The position numbers and the translations under genes were made by a program. Of a DNA stretch of 64,000 nucleotides, positions 1 through 8,527 are shown piece by piece. This DNA comes from Paenibacillus physcomitrellae (lineage in GTDB: Bacteria > Bacillota > Bacilli > Paenibacillales > Paenibacillaceae). Position 1 is the stretch's first letter. Every line of letters starts with the position of its first letter. Under the pieces are notes generated by a model. It saw only the letters and a program-made list of their open reading frames with translations, searched no databases and was not told where the DNA came from. The stretch spans positions 682,001-746,000 of the forward strand of contig NZ_CP022584.1 in assembly GCF_002240225.1 (NCBI RefSeq), written 5' to 3'.

Positions 1-242
1 GGCCGCATACAGCCGGGGAGAAGAAAGCCAATGAGTTAGGTCTGTACGACATGTCAGGCAATGTGCGGGAATGGTGCTGGGACTGGTTTGAGGACGCGGA
101 GACAGCCAGCGGTTCATACCGGGTCGTGAAAGGCGGCGGCTGGATTGGAGATGTCAACAGCGGTGAAGTGCCTTTTCGCGGGAAATTTGAAGCCAGCGGC
201 TATGGGCCCGATCAAGGATTTCGGGTCGTCCGAGGGGAATAA
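1..242 (+). CDS. Formylglycine-generating-enzyme-like (SUMF1/FGE-sulfatase domain) protein, C-terminal fragment
   Basis: The reading frame is open from the window edge (codons from base 3) to TAA at 240-242. It contains the family signature [15 protein letters not shown], then an aromatic Trp-Cys-Trp-Asp-Trp stretch, a Gly-rich RVVKGGGW segment and the terminal GFRVVR block. This is the C-terminal end of the SUMF1 fold. The family includes true sulfatase-activating enzymes and many other proteins such as EgtB-like oxidases and serine/threonine-kinase-linked domains. With the N-terminus outside the window, the specific function cannot be decided. A strong terminator follows 25 bases after the stop. 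Confidence 0.8.
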   Translation, partial: PHTAGEKKANELGLYDMSGNVREWCWDWFEDAETASGSYRVVKGGGWIGDVNSGEVPFRGKFEASGYGPDQGFRVVRGE

Positions 243-267
243 AGGCCCGTGCTGCTGGCAATAAGAC

Positions 268-305
268 AGAAAGAAGACGGTTGCGGCGGCAATCGTCTTC
301 TTTCT
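268..305 (+). terminator. Strong intrinsic terminator hairpin
   Basis: Arms AGAAAGAAGACG and CGTCTTCTTTCT are perfectly complementary. The inner bases extend the stem to about 17 bp (one G-T pair) around a GGCG loop. It ends the upstream FGE-like gene. The T-rich 3' arm supplies only a weak U tract, but the stem is long. Confidence 0.75.
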
Positions 306-328
306 CATGGAATTAATTATTAATCAAG

Positions 329-532
329 TTAATTAAAATGAGCTTTCATTTCCGACAGGAACGAGGATAAGGCCGGCGTCATTAAAACATCCTTACGTCT
401 GACGAATACAGTTCTCATAATGGAGGCATCACCCAGAATGTCATGGCAGCGAACCCGGCCTTGGTATTCAGGGATGTTGTTTGGAAGGGATTGGGTCTGG
501 TAGCTTGATTTTGGGAGTAGTGGCTTTGACAT
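329..532 (-). pseudogene. Probable remnant of a LysR-type regulator (C-terminal end)
   Basis: The 67 codons read on the minus strand end in a segment (TVFVRRKDVLMTPALSSFL) that resembles the last beta-strand and helix of LysR effector-binding domains. No helix-turn-helix or rest of the effector domain is present. A TGA lies directly before the first ATG, and the upstream sequence shows no continuing homology. A full LysR protein is about 300 residues, so this would be a decayed tail. The match is by eye on a short segment, and a chance open frame cannot be excluded. Confidence 0.4.
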
Positions 533-640
533 TCATGCGGGAACAACTCTCTTTAGGGAGAACGCTAACTAGCAGTAATAATACCTATAGCCGGCAGCAT
601 CACGACCCTCTTGACGTCATAACATTAAAACAGCAGAGCA

Positions 641-665
641 GCAGGGTTAACCTGCATTAACCTGC
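641..665. promoter_or_regulatory. Dyad and direct repeat upstream of asnA
   Basis: GCAGGGTTAACCTGC (641-655) is a near-perfect palindrome, and its right half is repeated as ATTAACCTGC (656-665). It lies about 105 bases before asnA in an otherwise gene-free leader, which suggests a protein-binding site. No known operator consensus was matched. Confidence 0.3.
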
Positions 666-769
666 TAAATGTTTTTCGAACGGACAAAGCGACAAACGGG
701 CCCTCTCAACATACACTGTTCTCAAACCTAGGCAAGAGCTTATATTTACAATTTGGGAGGAGCAATTGA

Positions 770-1783
770 ATGTTGAGATCCACTGTAATACCCCGCCGAT
801 ATGAGTCGAAGCTGAATCTGCTGGAGACCGAACAGGCAATCACTGAGGTCAAAACCTTTTTCCAAACACAGCTGGAAAATAAACTCCGGCTAATGAAGGT
901 TTCTTCGCCTATCATGCTGAAAGCGGGGAACGGGGTTAACGATAATTTGAATGGAACTGAACGCATCGTCTCTTTTGATGCCCTGGATCTGGAGGACGGC
1001 CAAATCGAAATGGTTCAATCGCTCGCGAAGTGGAAGCGAATGGCTTTGGCCCGCTACGGCTTTACCTACGGGGAAGGCTTGTACACCGATATGAGAGCCG
1101 TAAGACGGGACGAGGTGATGGATAATCTCCATTCGGTTTATGTCGATCAGTGGGACTGGGAGAAGGTTATTTTTGATGGCAAACGTACGCTGGAGACACT
1201 CCAATTAGAAGCGCGCAAAATCTATAGAGCCGTTAAAGAAACCGAACAATATATTTGTCGCCAGTTCACTTGTCTGGAGCCGATATTGCCGGATTCGTTA
1301 TATTTTGTCACGACTCAAGAACTCGAGGATCAATACCCGAACCTTTCCCCGCAGGAAAGAGAAAATGAAGTCGCCCAATTGCATGGAGCTGTATTCATTA
1401 TGCAAATTGGAGGCCGATTGAAGTCCGGGCAAGTCCATGACGGCCGTTCTCCGGACTATGATGACTGGTTCTTAAACGGGGATCTCGTGTTATGGAACCC
1501 GGTGCTGGAAAGAGCATTTGAGGTTTCGTCCATGGGCATCCGGGTGGATGCGGAAACGCTGAAACGCCAGCTGAAGTTAAGCAACTGTGAGAACCGTTCC
1601 TCGTTGTTTTTCCACCAAGCAGTGTTAAACGGAGAACTTCCGGCTTCTATTGGCGGCGGGATCGGCCAATCCAGGCTTTGTATGTTTTTGCTGAAGAAAG
1701 CCCATATCGGCGAAGTGCAGGTATCGGTCTGGAATCAGAAGACGCGGGAGGAATGCCGCGAAGGGAATATCCGGCTGATGTAA
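770..1783 (+). CDS. asnA: Aspartate--ammonia ligase (asparagine synthetase A)
   Basis: AsnA makes L-asparagine from L-aspartate, ammonia and ATP (giving AMP and PPi) in the cytoplasm. The 337-residue length matches the family (about 330). Diagnostic stretches include the N-terminal IPRRYESKLNLLETEQAI segment, the LNGTERIVSFD motif, the substrate region GLYTDMRAVRRDE, HSVYVDQWDWE, and the C-terminal GGGIGQSRLCMFLL ATP-binding loop of the class II aminoacyl-tRNA-synthetase-like fold. GGGAGGA at about 757-763 supports the ATG at 770. It stands alone, with a dyad element upstream and a terminator at 1863. The leader shows no T-box motif. Confidence 0.96.
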   Translation: MLRSTVIPRRYESKLNLLETEQAITEVKTFFQTQLENKLRLMKVSSPIMLKAGNGVNDNLNGTERIVSFDALDLEDGQIEMVQSLAKWKRMALARYGFTYGEGLYTDMRAVRRDEVMDNLHSVYVDQWDWEKVIFDGKRTLETLQLEARKIYRAVKETEQYICRQFTCLEPILPDSLYFVTTQELEDQYPNLSPQERENEVAQLHGAVFIMQIGGRLKSGQVHDGRSPDYDDWFLNGDLVLWNPVLERAFEVSSMGIRVDAETLKRQLKLSNCENRSSLFFHQAVLNGELPASIGGGIGQSRLCMFLLKKAHIGEVQVSVWNQKTREECREGNIRLM

Positions 1784-1797
1784 GCGCTGGGGGAGCA

Positions 1798-1849
1798 GTT
1801 CTGGAAAGAAGTTCTGGAAAGAGGTTATGGAAAGAGGATCTGGGAAACG
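1798..1849 (+). repeat. Four tandem 13-nt degenerate repeats after asnA
   Basis: Units are GTTCTGGAAAGAA (1798), GTTCTGGAAAGAG (1811), GTTATGGAAAGAG (1824) and GATCTGGGAAACG (1837). They start 14 bases after the asnA stop and end before its terminator. They look like replication-slippage copies. Similar arrays follow other stop codons in this window. Confidence 0.75.
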
Positions 1850-1862
1850 GATGAACAGTTGA

Positions 1863-1887
1863 GCCCCTGCTTAGGCGGGGGTTTTTC
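1863..1887 (+). terminator. Intrinsic terminator of asnA
   Basis: A CCCCTGC / GCGGGGG stem (one T-G pair) closes a TTAG loop and is followed by five T residues. Confidence 0.85.
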
Positions 1888-1921
1888 TATAGATGGATTA
1901 CGTTACTTTTTTGGGGAAAAT

Positions 1922-1952
1922 TGAAACCTTCGTATGGGCTCGTGCATCTAAC
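1922..1952 (+). promoter_or_regulatory. Candidate ECF-sigma autoregulatory promoter
   Basis: A TGAAACCTT -35 (1922-1930) precedes CATCTAAC (from 1945) with 17 bases between TGAAAC and the -10-like element. This fits the Bacillus-type ECF pattern (TGAAAC, about 16-17 bases, then a C-rich -10). It lies just before the truncated sigma gene, as expected for an autoregulated sigma/anti-sigma operon. The -10 is not a perfect CGT. Confidence 0.5.
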
Positions 1953-1984
1953 ATGTGTCTAGATGATAGGAGGGGGACAACTTA

Positions 1985-2263
1985 TTGGACTTGAGCAAAG
2001 AAGTTAAAAAGGCGCAAAAGGATCATGTACAGGCCTTTGAGAAGCTGATTCAAAGCCATAAAACCGTCATGTATCAGGTAGCCAAAACCATACTCTCCCA
2101 AGATGCGGATTGCGGCGACGCCATTCAAGAGTCTATCTTGAAAGCTTTTGATTATCCCTTATGTAAGCACTGCCTATACAACAGCCAAAGTAAGTGCAGC
2201 ATGGAAGGGAATGCCAATTTCTGTTTCCCAAGGAGAAGCCGGCTCGCTGATGATTTTGGATGA
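1985..2263 (+). pseudogene. Truncated ECF sigma-70 factor (N-terminal region only)
   Basis: A TTG start follows AGGAGGGGG (about 1969-1976). The first 54 codons are a clear sigma-70 region 2 start: AFEKLIQSHKTVMYQVAKTIL followed by DADCGDAIQESILKAF. Identity to sigma factors stops after ILKAF (about 2147), and the frame then reads a Cys-rich tail with no sigma features to a TGA. The rest of region 2 and all of region 4 needed for -35 recognition are missing, so it cannot be a working sigma factor. The junction coincides with the start of the anti-sigma-like remnant at 2148. Confidence 0.75.
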
Positions 2264-2534
2264 GAAATTGCGGAGCGATAAATTAACCGTAACTTTTGAG
2301 GTCACCGGGGAACGCATTAACGAGCAAATCGAACAAATTTGGCTTTATGATCAAAATGGAAATCCACTTCCGAGAGTGAATCCGCCGATCCGGATTAAAG
2401 GCAGCGACAGGTATGAAACTACATTCTCCAATGTCAGCCGTATAGATTCCGTCGAGATCACAACACCCGTGTTTAATCCTATTCATTATTATGAGGAGCT
2501 TGCGGTTACAGTGGATATGAAGGAGAGACAATAA
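2148..2534 (+). pseudogene. C-terminal remnant of a DUF4179/DUF5643-type anti-sigma protein
   Basis: In the frame offset from the sigma remnant, the sequence from about 2160 reads as an extracellular beta-rich domain (ISVSQGEAGSLMILDEKL, then VTFEVTGERINEQIEQIWLYD and so on). It resembles the C-terminal region of membrane anti-sigma proteins normally encoded next to such sigma factors. The cytoplasmic anti-sigma domain and the transmembrane segment are absent. The simplest reading is one deletion that joined the 5' end of the sigma gene to the 3' end of the anti-sigma gene. The exact Pfam family should be confirmed. Confidence 0.55.
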
Positions 2535-2682
2535 GAACAAAGGCACAACATAGTGTCTCCTACGACTTTTCATGCCATGAACGGAAGCTATCGTTCCTCA
2601 ATGGCTTCTATTTTCTGTTTAAAGGACAAGCAAGCTACAAACGATTCCTGCTTGACCTACGATGAAACAGGGGACGAAGTCC

Positions 2683-2942
2683 ATGGTGGCACAGGCAACA
2701 GGCCTTAGCATAGCCACCTGGGGAAATCTGTTGAACGAGCTGCAGGAGCTTGGCGAGTTAGCCTGGTCGCTCCTTCCGACATTGAGCGGATTCGTCAGGA
2801 ATGCCGGAAATATATCCCGGATATGCACATGCCGCAGCTGACACTTCTTGAACATCCAGAAGAAGATTATAGGTACGGTCTAATCACAATGACGCTGGAA
2901 AGTTTGGCTTATTCACTCCGAATTGTAGATAAACGGCGATGA
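2683..2942 (+). pseudogene. Unrecognised coding remnant with an apparent frameshift
   Basis: The frame from ATG 2683 reads a helical, protein-like stretch (ATGLSIATWGNLLNELQELGE). Plausible coding then moves to another frame near 2757-2770 (SDIERIRQECRKYIPDM, then TLLEHPEEDYRYGLITMTL) and ends at TGA 2940-2942. The change of frame and lack of a good start suggest a broken gene. I do not recognise the family. Confidence 0.3.
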
Positions 2943-3017
2943 AATCGGCCAAAGCGCGAATTATTTTCTACCATTAGAATTTCTCCAATTGGAAGAAGAG
3001 AGGGCAAGGTGTTTGAG

Positions 3018-3587
3018 ATGAAAACGGAAAAACAAAAAATGCTGGCTGGCGAACTGTATAAGGCTTGGGATCCTGAACTAACCCGTGAGCGGGAATATGC
3101 CAGAAGGATGACACGCATCTATAATCAGACCAGCGAGACGGACTATGAACTTCGGGAAAGCCTTCTGAAGCAGCTGCTTGGCCGGACCGGTCAGCATGTA
3201 GGGATGGAGCCGAATATCCGGTTTGATTATGGCTACAACATTTATGTGGGCGAGAACTTTTTTGCCAACTTTGACTGTACCATTCTGGATGTATGCGAGG
3301 TGCACATTGGAGATAACTGTATGTTTGGACCGGGAGTTCATATCTATACCGCTACCCATCCTGTAGATCCTTATGAACGGATCAAGGGTCCGGAATTGGG
3401 CAAGCCGGTTAAGCTCGGCGACAATGTCTGGGTGGGCGGCAGAGCCGTTATCAATCCAGGTGTTACGATTGGCAGCAATGTTGTTATTGCTTCCGGTGCC
3501 GTGGTGACAAAGGATGTCCCCGATAATGTCGTAGTTGGCGGGAATCCGGCGAAGGGGATCAGAACGATAGAGATCCAGAACAGCTAA
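3018..3587 (+). CDS. maa: Maltose O-acetyltransferase-like sugar acetyltransferase
   Basis: The 189-residue protein begins [21 protein letters not shown], the classic Maa/LacA/NodL N-terminal helix, and continues into a left-handed beta-helix of hexapeptide repeats. The acyl-CoA region [11 protein letters not shown] carries the catalytic His. Ends such as [20 protein letters not shown] are typical. It transfers acetyl from acetyl-CoA to a sugar hydroxyl in the cytoplasm. AAGGTG at 3006-3011 supports ATG 3018 over the in-frame GTG at 3009, which overlaps this site. It sits alone between decayed genes. Confidence 0.92.
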   Translation: MKTEKQKMLAGELYKAWDPELTREREYARRMTRIYNQTSETDYELRESLLKQLLGRTGQHVGMEPNIRFDYGYNIYVGENFFANFDCTILDVCEVHIGDNCMFGPGVHIYTATHPVDPYERIKGPELGKPVKLGDNVWVGGRAVINPGVTIGSNVVIASGAVVTKDVPDNVVVGGNPAKGIRTIEIQNS

Positions 3588-3591
3588 GTGA

Positions 3592-3652
3592 AGATGGCAT
3601 AGTTAGCTTAGATGGCGTAGATGACTAAGATGACTAACACCACTAACACCAC
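3592..3652 (+). repeat. Degenerate short tandem repeats after the maa stop
   Basis: Overlapping units AGATGGCATAG, AGATGGCGTAG, ATGACTAAG, ATGACTAACACC and ACTAACACC follow the stop within 5 bases. There is no coding or hairpin signal. It resembles the array after asnA. Confidence 0.6.
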
Positions 3653-3825
3653 TCATCCTCCCCTCTATTTCTCTCTAGTCTAGCGTCCAGCAAGAGTTTT
3701 CAGCATACAGACTCTTTCTGGGCTTCAGCTGAGGTATACATAAAACTGTCTACTTACCCCTTGCTAGAGGCCTGAATATAATAATTACAACATGGCTTCA
3801 GAAATGTCCGAAAGGAGCAAACAGG

Positions 3826-5928
3826 ATGAAGGGTAAGAAGGGAAAAAGAGGGTTAAGTCGTCTGGTTAGTTTTTTGGTCTTTTTTCTAGTTTTTTATACT
3901 ATGATGCCGCCGGCTTTTGCAGCCGGAAAAGGTGAGCGCTCTTTTATCGTGGACAGCGTGGTCGGGAATGTCTTTGTTCAGAAGGCAGGGAGCGCAAAAG
4001 AGGTCCCTGTTTATGCGGGTACGGTGATTCAGGAAGGAGACCGGCTCAGAACGGAAGAGGGTTCTTCGGCGACTCTAAGCAGCACGGATCGTGAAGATTC
4101 ACTTGTCTTATCCGAAAATACCGAGCTGTATGCCGAAGTGCTTGCTGAGAACAGTGGAGCAAAGCAAACAAGGCTGCGTGTGCAGGCCGGTTCGGTTTAT
4201 GCCGAGGTTGAGCCGTTAACGGAGTCGAGGGATACGTTTGAACTTGTAAATCCGGAAGCGGTTATTTCTGCTCGAGGAACCCATTTTTCAGTCTCGGTTG
4301 ATCCGCTCACGGGACTTCCTTCTACATATGTATATTCCGGCGTGGTCACTGCAGAATCTTCGAGACAACCGGATTCTCCCCCGGCAAGGGCGCTGCCTGG
4401 CCAGCAGATTGATCTCGATCCAAGTGCCTCAGAGGAAACTCCTGCGGGAGTTGTCAGTCCTATCGACATGAAGGAGCTTGCCGGTCAAGTGGATGAAGAA
4501 ATGCTCCGCCAGTTGCTTGCGAACAAGGAAGATATTGAGCGGGAGAACGAGGAGAGGAAACAGGATATAATCGACGGTTATACTGCCCAGGACTTCTTGG
4601 CGAAGAACGGAAATGAACCAGCTCCTGATGATATGAACAAATTGACTAACAATTTGAATAATCTTGTTGGCAATATTGTAAAAGGAGCCGTTGAAAATGG
4701 CGCTGTGAATCAGGAGCGTGCCCAGCAGATAGTTGATGAATTAAACAGCCGGACACCTGCTGATAGCAGGCTTGATCTTGGTACTATTCCACCCATTGAG
4801 AGCCTAAGCGGTGAGGCAGCAAGTCAGTCGATTGAGAACAGAGAACGCCTCGCTCAGCAGAAAAGCCAACAACAGCAGCAGAAGGAGCAAATGAGGGATT
4901 CGCTTGAGCAGACAAACAAAGCGCTCATAGAGAGAGTGCAGGAGATGGTCCGGCAGCAGCAGGAAGCGAACCAACGGGCATTGGAAGAACAGCAGCAAAA
5001 GGCGGAAGAGCGTTATCTGCAGCAGCTGCCGGAATCGGACCAACAGCGATTTGAAGAAGCCCAGCAGCAGCGTACACAAGAGCGGCAGCTGGCTCAGCAG
5101 GAGCGGGAACAGCGGCAGCCTTTAGCACCTCAAGCACCTCAAACGCCTGCTCCGCCTAGCTCTCCGAGTCTGCCAAGTCCGCCAAGTTCTAGTCCATCAA
5201 GTCCGCCTAGTGGTGGTTCATCAGAAGGGGGAAGCAGTCCTTCACCAACCATAGTGGGAGTTATTCAACCTGAGCCGATAAAGATCGCGGCGGGTGCAGA
5301 CTTTACTCTGCCTGCCAAGGTCAATGTGAGGATGAGCGATAACACCACTCGTTTGGCGGAGGTACAATGGCAGGACGAGTTTGATCCTTCAGAATACGGC
5401 CAATATACAATCGGCGGAACGGTTGCCGGCTATGAAGGCGAAGTGACGCTTGAGGTCATGGTCTATGTCCCATATGGCGAACCGTTTGAACTGAATCCGG
5501 CAAAACGGATGATTCCACTGCCTGAGGCTGTGATTCGATTTATTGATGCCTCCATACCGGACGGGGGCAGCAATCCGATCGTTTCACCCTTTGAATTTAC
5601 GAAAGAAGAGAGTGAAGTGACGGGCCTTGTTCCTGCCGGGGCTGTTCTGGAATTAAAGAGATTTGAAGCAGCAGGAGGGGACATTGAACTGCAATTTGAC
5701 CTGGAAGATGGAGCAATTGGAGAGGAAATGAATGAAGGCAATATTGGTATTTTCTATCAGCAGGATAATGGGGTTTGGAACTATCTGCCGACCACGATTG
5801 AGAATGGGAAAGCAAGCGCGAAGGTAGAAAGCATCAACGGAATATATGGCGTTTTCTATGCTGAACACGCGGAATTTCCTGATATTCCGAATGCCGAAGG
5901 AAATGAACCCATTGAAGAAAACTTATAA
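3826..5928 (+). CDS. Secreted FecR-domain protein with Q-rich coiled coil and Ig-like domain
   Basis: Of the 700 residues, 1-32 form a signal peptide (Lys/Arg-rich start, hydrophobic core, AFA cleavage site). Residues about 38-175 are a FecR-type domain: a VVGNVFVQKAG-like start, EGDRLRTEEGSSATL, and the later PEAVISARGTHFSV motif. A charged region leads into a Gln/Glu-rich probable coiled coil (about 325-435), then a Pro/Ser linker (435-474), an Ig-like domain resembling bacterial Big_4 (475-547) and a C-terminal beta-rich region (552-685). No sortase motif or C-terminal membrane anchor is visible. Its stop is 19 bases before the NHL-repeat gene, so the two are probably co-transcribed and act outside the cell. 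The function is not known. Confidence 0.8.
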   Translation: MKGKKGKRGLSRLVSFLVFFLVFYTMMPPAFAAGKGERSFIVDSVVGNVFVQKAGSAKEVPVYAGTVIQEGDRLRTEEGSSATLSSTDREDSLVLSENTELYAEVLAENSGAKQTRLRVQAGSVYAEVEPLTESRDTFELVNPEAVISARGTHFSVSVDPLTGLPSTYVYSGVVTAESSRQPDSPPARALPGQQIDLDPSASEETPAGVVSPIDMKELAGQVDEEMLRQLLANKEDIERENEERKQDIIDGYTAQDFLAKNGNEPAPDDMNKLTNNLNNLVGNIVKGAVENGAVNQERAQQIVDELNSRTPADSRLDLGTIPPIESLSGEAASQSIENRERLAQQKSQQQQQKEQMRDSLEQTNKALIERVQEMVRQQQEANQRALEEQQQKAEERYLQQLPESDQQRFEEAQQQRTQERQLAQQEREQRQPLAPQAPQTPAPPSSPSLPSPPSSSPSSPPSGGSSEGGSSPSPTIVGVIQPEPIKIAAGADFTLPAKVNVRMSDNTTRLAEVQWQDEFDPSEYGQYTIGGTVAGYEGEVTLEVMVYVPYGEPFELNPAKRMIPLPEAVIRFIDASIPDGGSNPIVSPFEFTKEESEVTGLVPAGAVLELKRFEAAGGDIELQFDLEDGAIGEEMNEGNIGIFYQQDNGVWNYLPTTIENGKASAKVESINGIYGVFYAEHAEFPDIPNAEGNEPIEENL

Positions 5929-5947
5929 AAAAGCGGGGAGGGAGAAC

Positions 5948-7522
5948 ATGATCAAGCGAATAACGATCCTGCTGCTTCTGGCAGCAGCAGTGTCGCTGGA
6001 AGGCGGAGCAAGTGGAGCGGCGGCGAATGGAGCCGTCTATGGTGAAAAGGGTGCGCTTCTCTCGGAAGTTGGCACGTATCTTGGTAGCGGACAATATACA
6101 CAAGCCGGCGGGGCGCTGCTAGAGTCGGGATTAAGAATGCCGCAAGGAATAGCTTTCCTTCCGGATGGATCACTGCTTGTCGCTGATACACGAAATCAGC
6201 AGATCAAACTGGCGAAAGGCGATCAGGTGACAACTTATGCCGGGATTGAAGAGGGGATGCCGGTTGACGGCTATGGTCTGCCTCTTGGAGCACTGCTGGA
6301 CGGAGCCGCCGGGGAAGCGGCATTCCAGCGTCCGCAAGGTATGGCAGTTGCTGAGGATGGAACAGTTTATATCGCGGATACCTATAATCATGCGATCCGG
6401 CAGCTGTCGCCTGGCGGTAAAGTGACGACATTGGCTGGTGATGGCGTCGCCGGCAGCCGAGACGGGGCTGGGAGCGAGGCGCGTTTCGACCATCCGAGTG
6501 ATGTTGCGGTTGCGAAGGATGGGGCGATTTATGTTGCTGACAGTGGCAACCATGTGATTAGACGTATTGTAGATGGGGAAGTTGAGACGTTGACTGCGGC
6601 TTCAGAACGTTATATCGAAGCCGTCGAAGGGGTGCCTTTGTTAGCAGGTGATTATGCGGATGGAGCGCTGGTGGAAGCAAAATTCAATGAACCGTCCGGA
6701 TTGGCGCTGGATGCCGAAGGAAATCTCTATGTCAGCGATACAGGCAACCAGCTTATTCGTCTGATAGATTTTAAAACAAGTGAAGTATCCACCGTTGCCG
6801 GAGATGTTGCTGCTGCACAGAAGCTAAGTCAAGGACAGGAACTTTTTGCTGCAGGAGGTTTTGCGGATGGAGCGGCACATGCAGCCCGCTTTCAGGCTCC
6901 AAAAGGACTCGCGGTAACAGCGGAAGGCGGCGTTGTCATCGCTGACAGCCTGAATCATGCTATTCGTTATTTGCATGACGGGACTGTGGTGACCCTTGCG
7001 GGCAGCGGCCAGGCGGGGGAACAAAACGGCATTAATGGACATAATGCGCTGAACGAGCCAAGCGATGTGGCGGTTGCGGATAACGGCGATATTTATATTG
7101 CTGATTCCGGAAACAACAGGATCAAAATGTGGTCCCGCTACCAATTGCCTGAGCTTCCGCAAAATAACGAGATCAAGCTGGTCTACGGGCAGAATCTGAT
7201 TTTCTTGGATGCGCAGCCTCAGCTGAAGAACGACCGGACAATGGTTCCTGCGCGTGCTGTTGTCGAAGCTTTTGGTTATACGAGCTCCTATCAGCAGCAA
7301 ACCGTTACTATGCGTAAAGGGAATACTTCCATTCAGATGGAAGTAGGCAGCCGGACCATGAAGGTTGAGACGAATGAAGGGACATATACGAAAGAGCTTG
7401 ATGCTGCTCCGTATATAGAAGGCGATCGTGTAAGGGTCCCTTTACGTTTCTTTTCCGAGGCGTTTGCGCTGGATGTCCAATGGAATGCTTCCACGAGAAC
7501 AGTTATATTGCGGGATCTGTAG
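5948..7522 (+). CDS. Secreted NHL-repeat beta-propeller with copper-amine-oxidase-N-like domain
   Basis: ATG 5948 follows GGGAGGGAG; an in-frame ATG at 5846 lies inside the upstream gene and is unlikely. The 524-residue product has an N-terminal signal peptide (MIKRITILLLLAAAVSLEG). Residues about 61-398 hold repeated blocks of the type MPQGIAFLPDGSLLVADTRNQQI, the NHL beta-propeller pattern. Residues about 406-524 match the copper amine oxidase N-terminal-like domain (KNDRTMVPARAVVEAFG, then RVPLRFFSEAF and W-N-A-S-T-R-T-V), which is common on Paenibacillus cell-surface proteins and implies extracellular display. It is paired with the FecR-domain gene upstream and ends at a strong bidirectional terminator. 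Confidence 0.88.
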   Translation: MIKRITILLLLAAAVSLEGGASGAAANGAVYGEKGALLSEVGTYLGSGQYTQAGGALLESGLRMPQGIAFLPDGSLLVADTRNQQIKLAKGDQVTTYAGIEEGMPVDGYGLPLGALLDGAAGEAAFQRPQGMAVAEDGTVYIADTYNHAIRQLSPGGKVTTLAGDGVAGSRDGAGSEARFDHPSDVAVAKDGAIYVADSGNHVIRRIVDGEVETLTAASERYIEAVEGVPLLAGDYADGALVEAKFNEPSGLALDAEGNLYVSDTGNQLIRLIDFKTSEVSTVAGDVAAAQKLSQGQELFAAGGFADGAAHAARFQAPKGLAVTAEGGVVIADSLNHAIRYLHDGTVVTLAGSGQAGEQNGINGHNALNEPSDVAVADNGDIYIADSGNNRIKMWSRYQLPELPQNNEIKLVYGQNLIFLDAQPQLKNDRTMVPARAVVEAFGYTSSYQQQTVTMRKGNTSIQMEVGSRTMKVETNEGTYTKELDAAPYIEGDRVRVPLRFFSEAFALDVQWNASTRTVILRDL

Positions 7523-7545
7523 CGATAAAGGGTATATTAAAAATA

Positions 7546-7585
7546 ACAACCCCGGCTTTCCCCTTGAAGGGGAGCCGGGGTTTGT
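7546..7585. terminator. Bidirectional intrinsic terminator
   Basis: AACCCCGGCTTTCCCC and GGGGAGCCGGGGTT form a long GC-rich stem with a TTGA loop. T residues follow on the plus side and the minus side reads into TGTTATTTTT. It separates the NHL gene from the opposite-strand transporter remnant. Confidence 0.85.
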
Positions 7586-7599
7586 TTGTGGACTAGAGC

Positions 7600-7917
7600 T
7601 TAACGTTTCCGTTCACTGCGCCGGGCAAAGAACGTGGCCAGAACAGAACCGGAGATATTGTGCCAGACACTGAAGATCGTGCTGGGCACAGCCGCAAGCG
7701 GATTAGAGTGAGCGGCGGCCAGCGTAGCGCCAAGCCCGGAATTTTGCATACCGGTCTCGAACATAATGGCTTTCCGTTTGCCAAGGTCCATGCGGAACAG
7801 TTTGGCGAACAGGTAGCCAAGCAAGTACCCGAGGCCGTTATGCAGGACGACTACAGCGAAGATCAGCAGTCCGCTGTCCAGAATTTTGGAGCGGCTGCCA
7901 GCAACGACTGAGTTTCT
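7600..7917 (-). pseudogene. C-terminal remnant of a bile acid:sodium symporter (BASS) family transporter
   Basis: On the minus strand about 105 codons read as the last transmembrane segments of a BASS/YocS-type transporter: [35 protein letters not shown] with the conserved ETGMQN signature, and [10 protein letters not shown]. Full proteins have about 320 residues and 9-10 helices. Upstream, the frame meets a TGA near 7926-7928 and no earlier part of the family is present. The gene has therefore lost about two thirds of its 5' end. TAA is at 7602-7600. Confidence 0.8.
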
Positions 7918-8125
7918 TAGGTGTACCTCTCAAATTACCATTAATACTGTAAAGCGGCACACCAATTATGTAGTTTCCATATTGTACTATAAATCTTTCA
8001 TTTTTAGGGTATTATTTGAGTGGAAAAGACGGGGCAGCTTCTGTTGGTTTGATGATTGACTTCATAGACTTCAGCAAATAGAATGGTTGTAACATTATTC
8101 CATAGGTAGAGGAGCTATCACTAGA

Positions 8126-8443
8126 ATGGCACAATTTGAGAATGTCACCGTAGTCAAGGAAGCTAATATTTACTTTGACGGTAAAGTAACGAGCCGCGCT
8201 GTCCTGTTCGCAGACGGCACAAGAAAGACGCTTGGCATCATGCTTCCAGGCGACTACGAATTCGGTACAGACAGCATTGAAATAATGGAGATTTTGGCTG
8301 GCGATCTGAAAGTTCTTCTGCCAGGGGAAACAGAATGGCAGCATATTCAAGGCAAAGGGGAATTCACTGTTCCCGCGAACACTAAATTTAAACTTCAAGT
8401 GGCGGCTGTGACCGACTACTGCTGTTCTTACGTCTCTGAATAA
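8126..8443 (+). CDS. ppnP: Pyrimidine/purine nucleoside phosphorylase (PpnP/YaiE family)
   Basis: The 105-residue product is a single small cupin domain of the PpnP (formerly DUF1255) family. Signatures are [19 protein letters not shown], the [12 protein letters not shown] strand pair, [16 protein letters not shown] and [15 protein letters not shown]. The enzyme performs phosphorolysis of diverse nucleosides to base plus ribose 1-phosphate, for salvage in the cytoplasm. AGAGGAG lies 11-17 bases before the ATG. It stands between a dead transporter remnant and an MFS gene 84 bases downstream, so co-transcription is possible but not shown. Confidence 0.92.
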   Translation: MAQFENVTVVKEANIYFDGKVTSRAVLFADGTRKTLGIMLPGDYEFGTDSIEIMEILAGDLKVLLPGETEWQHIQGKGEFTVPANTKFKLQVAAVTDYCCSYVSE

Positions 8444-8527
8444 AAAAAATTGATCTTTATCCTCCAATCGGGACATTCTAATCTGAGGTTTTGCAGTTTG
8501 GAAGCTCCGGCTTGAGGAGGGAAAAGG

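Noticed and set aside
1..242. Link between the FGE-like fragment and a sulfated-glycan locus
   Set aside because: No sulfatase gene is present in the window and the fragment is more than 30 kb from the glycan operons, so the association is unsupported.
541..769. Possible T-box or other riboswitch in the asnA leader
   Set aside because: No AGGGTGGNACCGCG-like sequence and no terminator hairpin before the start; only a small dyad was found.
7660..7911. 83-codon plus-strand frame opposite the BASS remnant
   Set aside because: The minus strand carries the conserved ETGMQN transporter motif; the plus frame has nothing recognisable.
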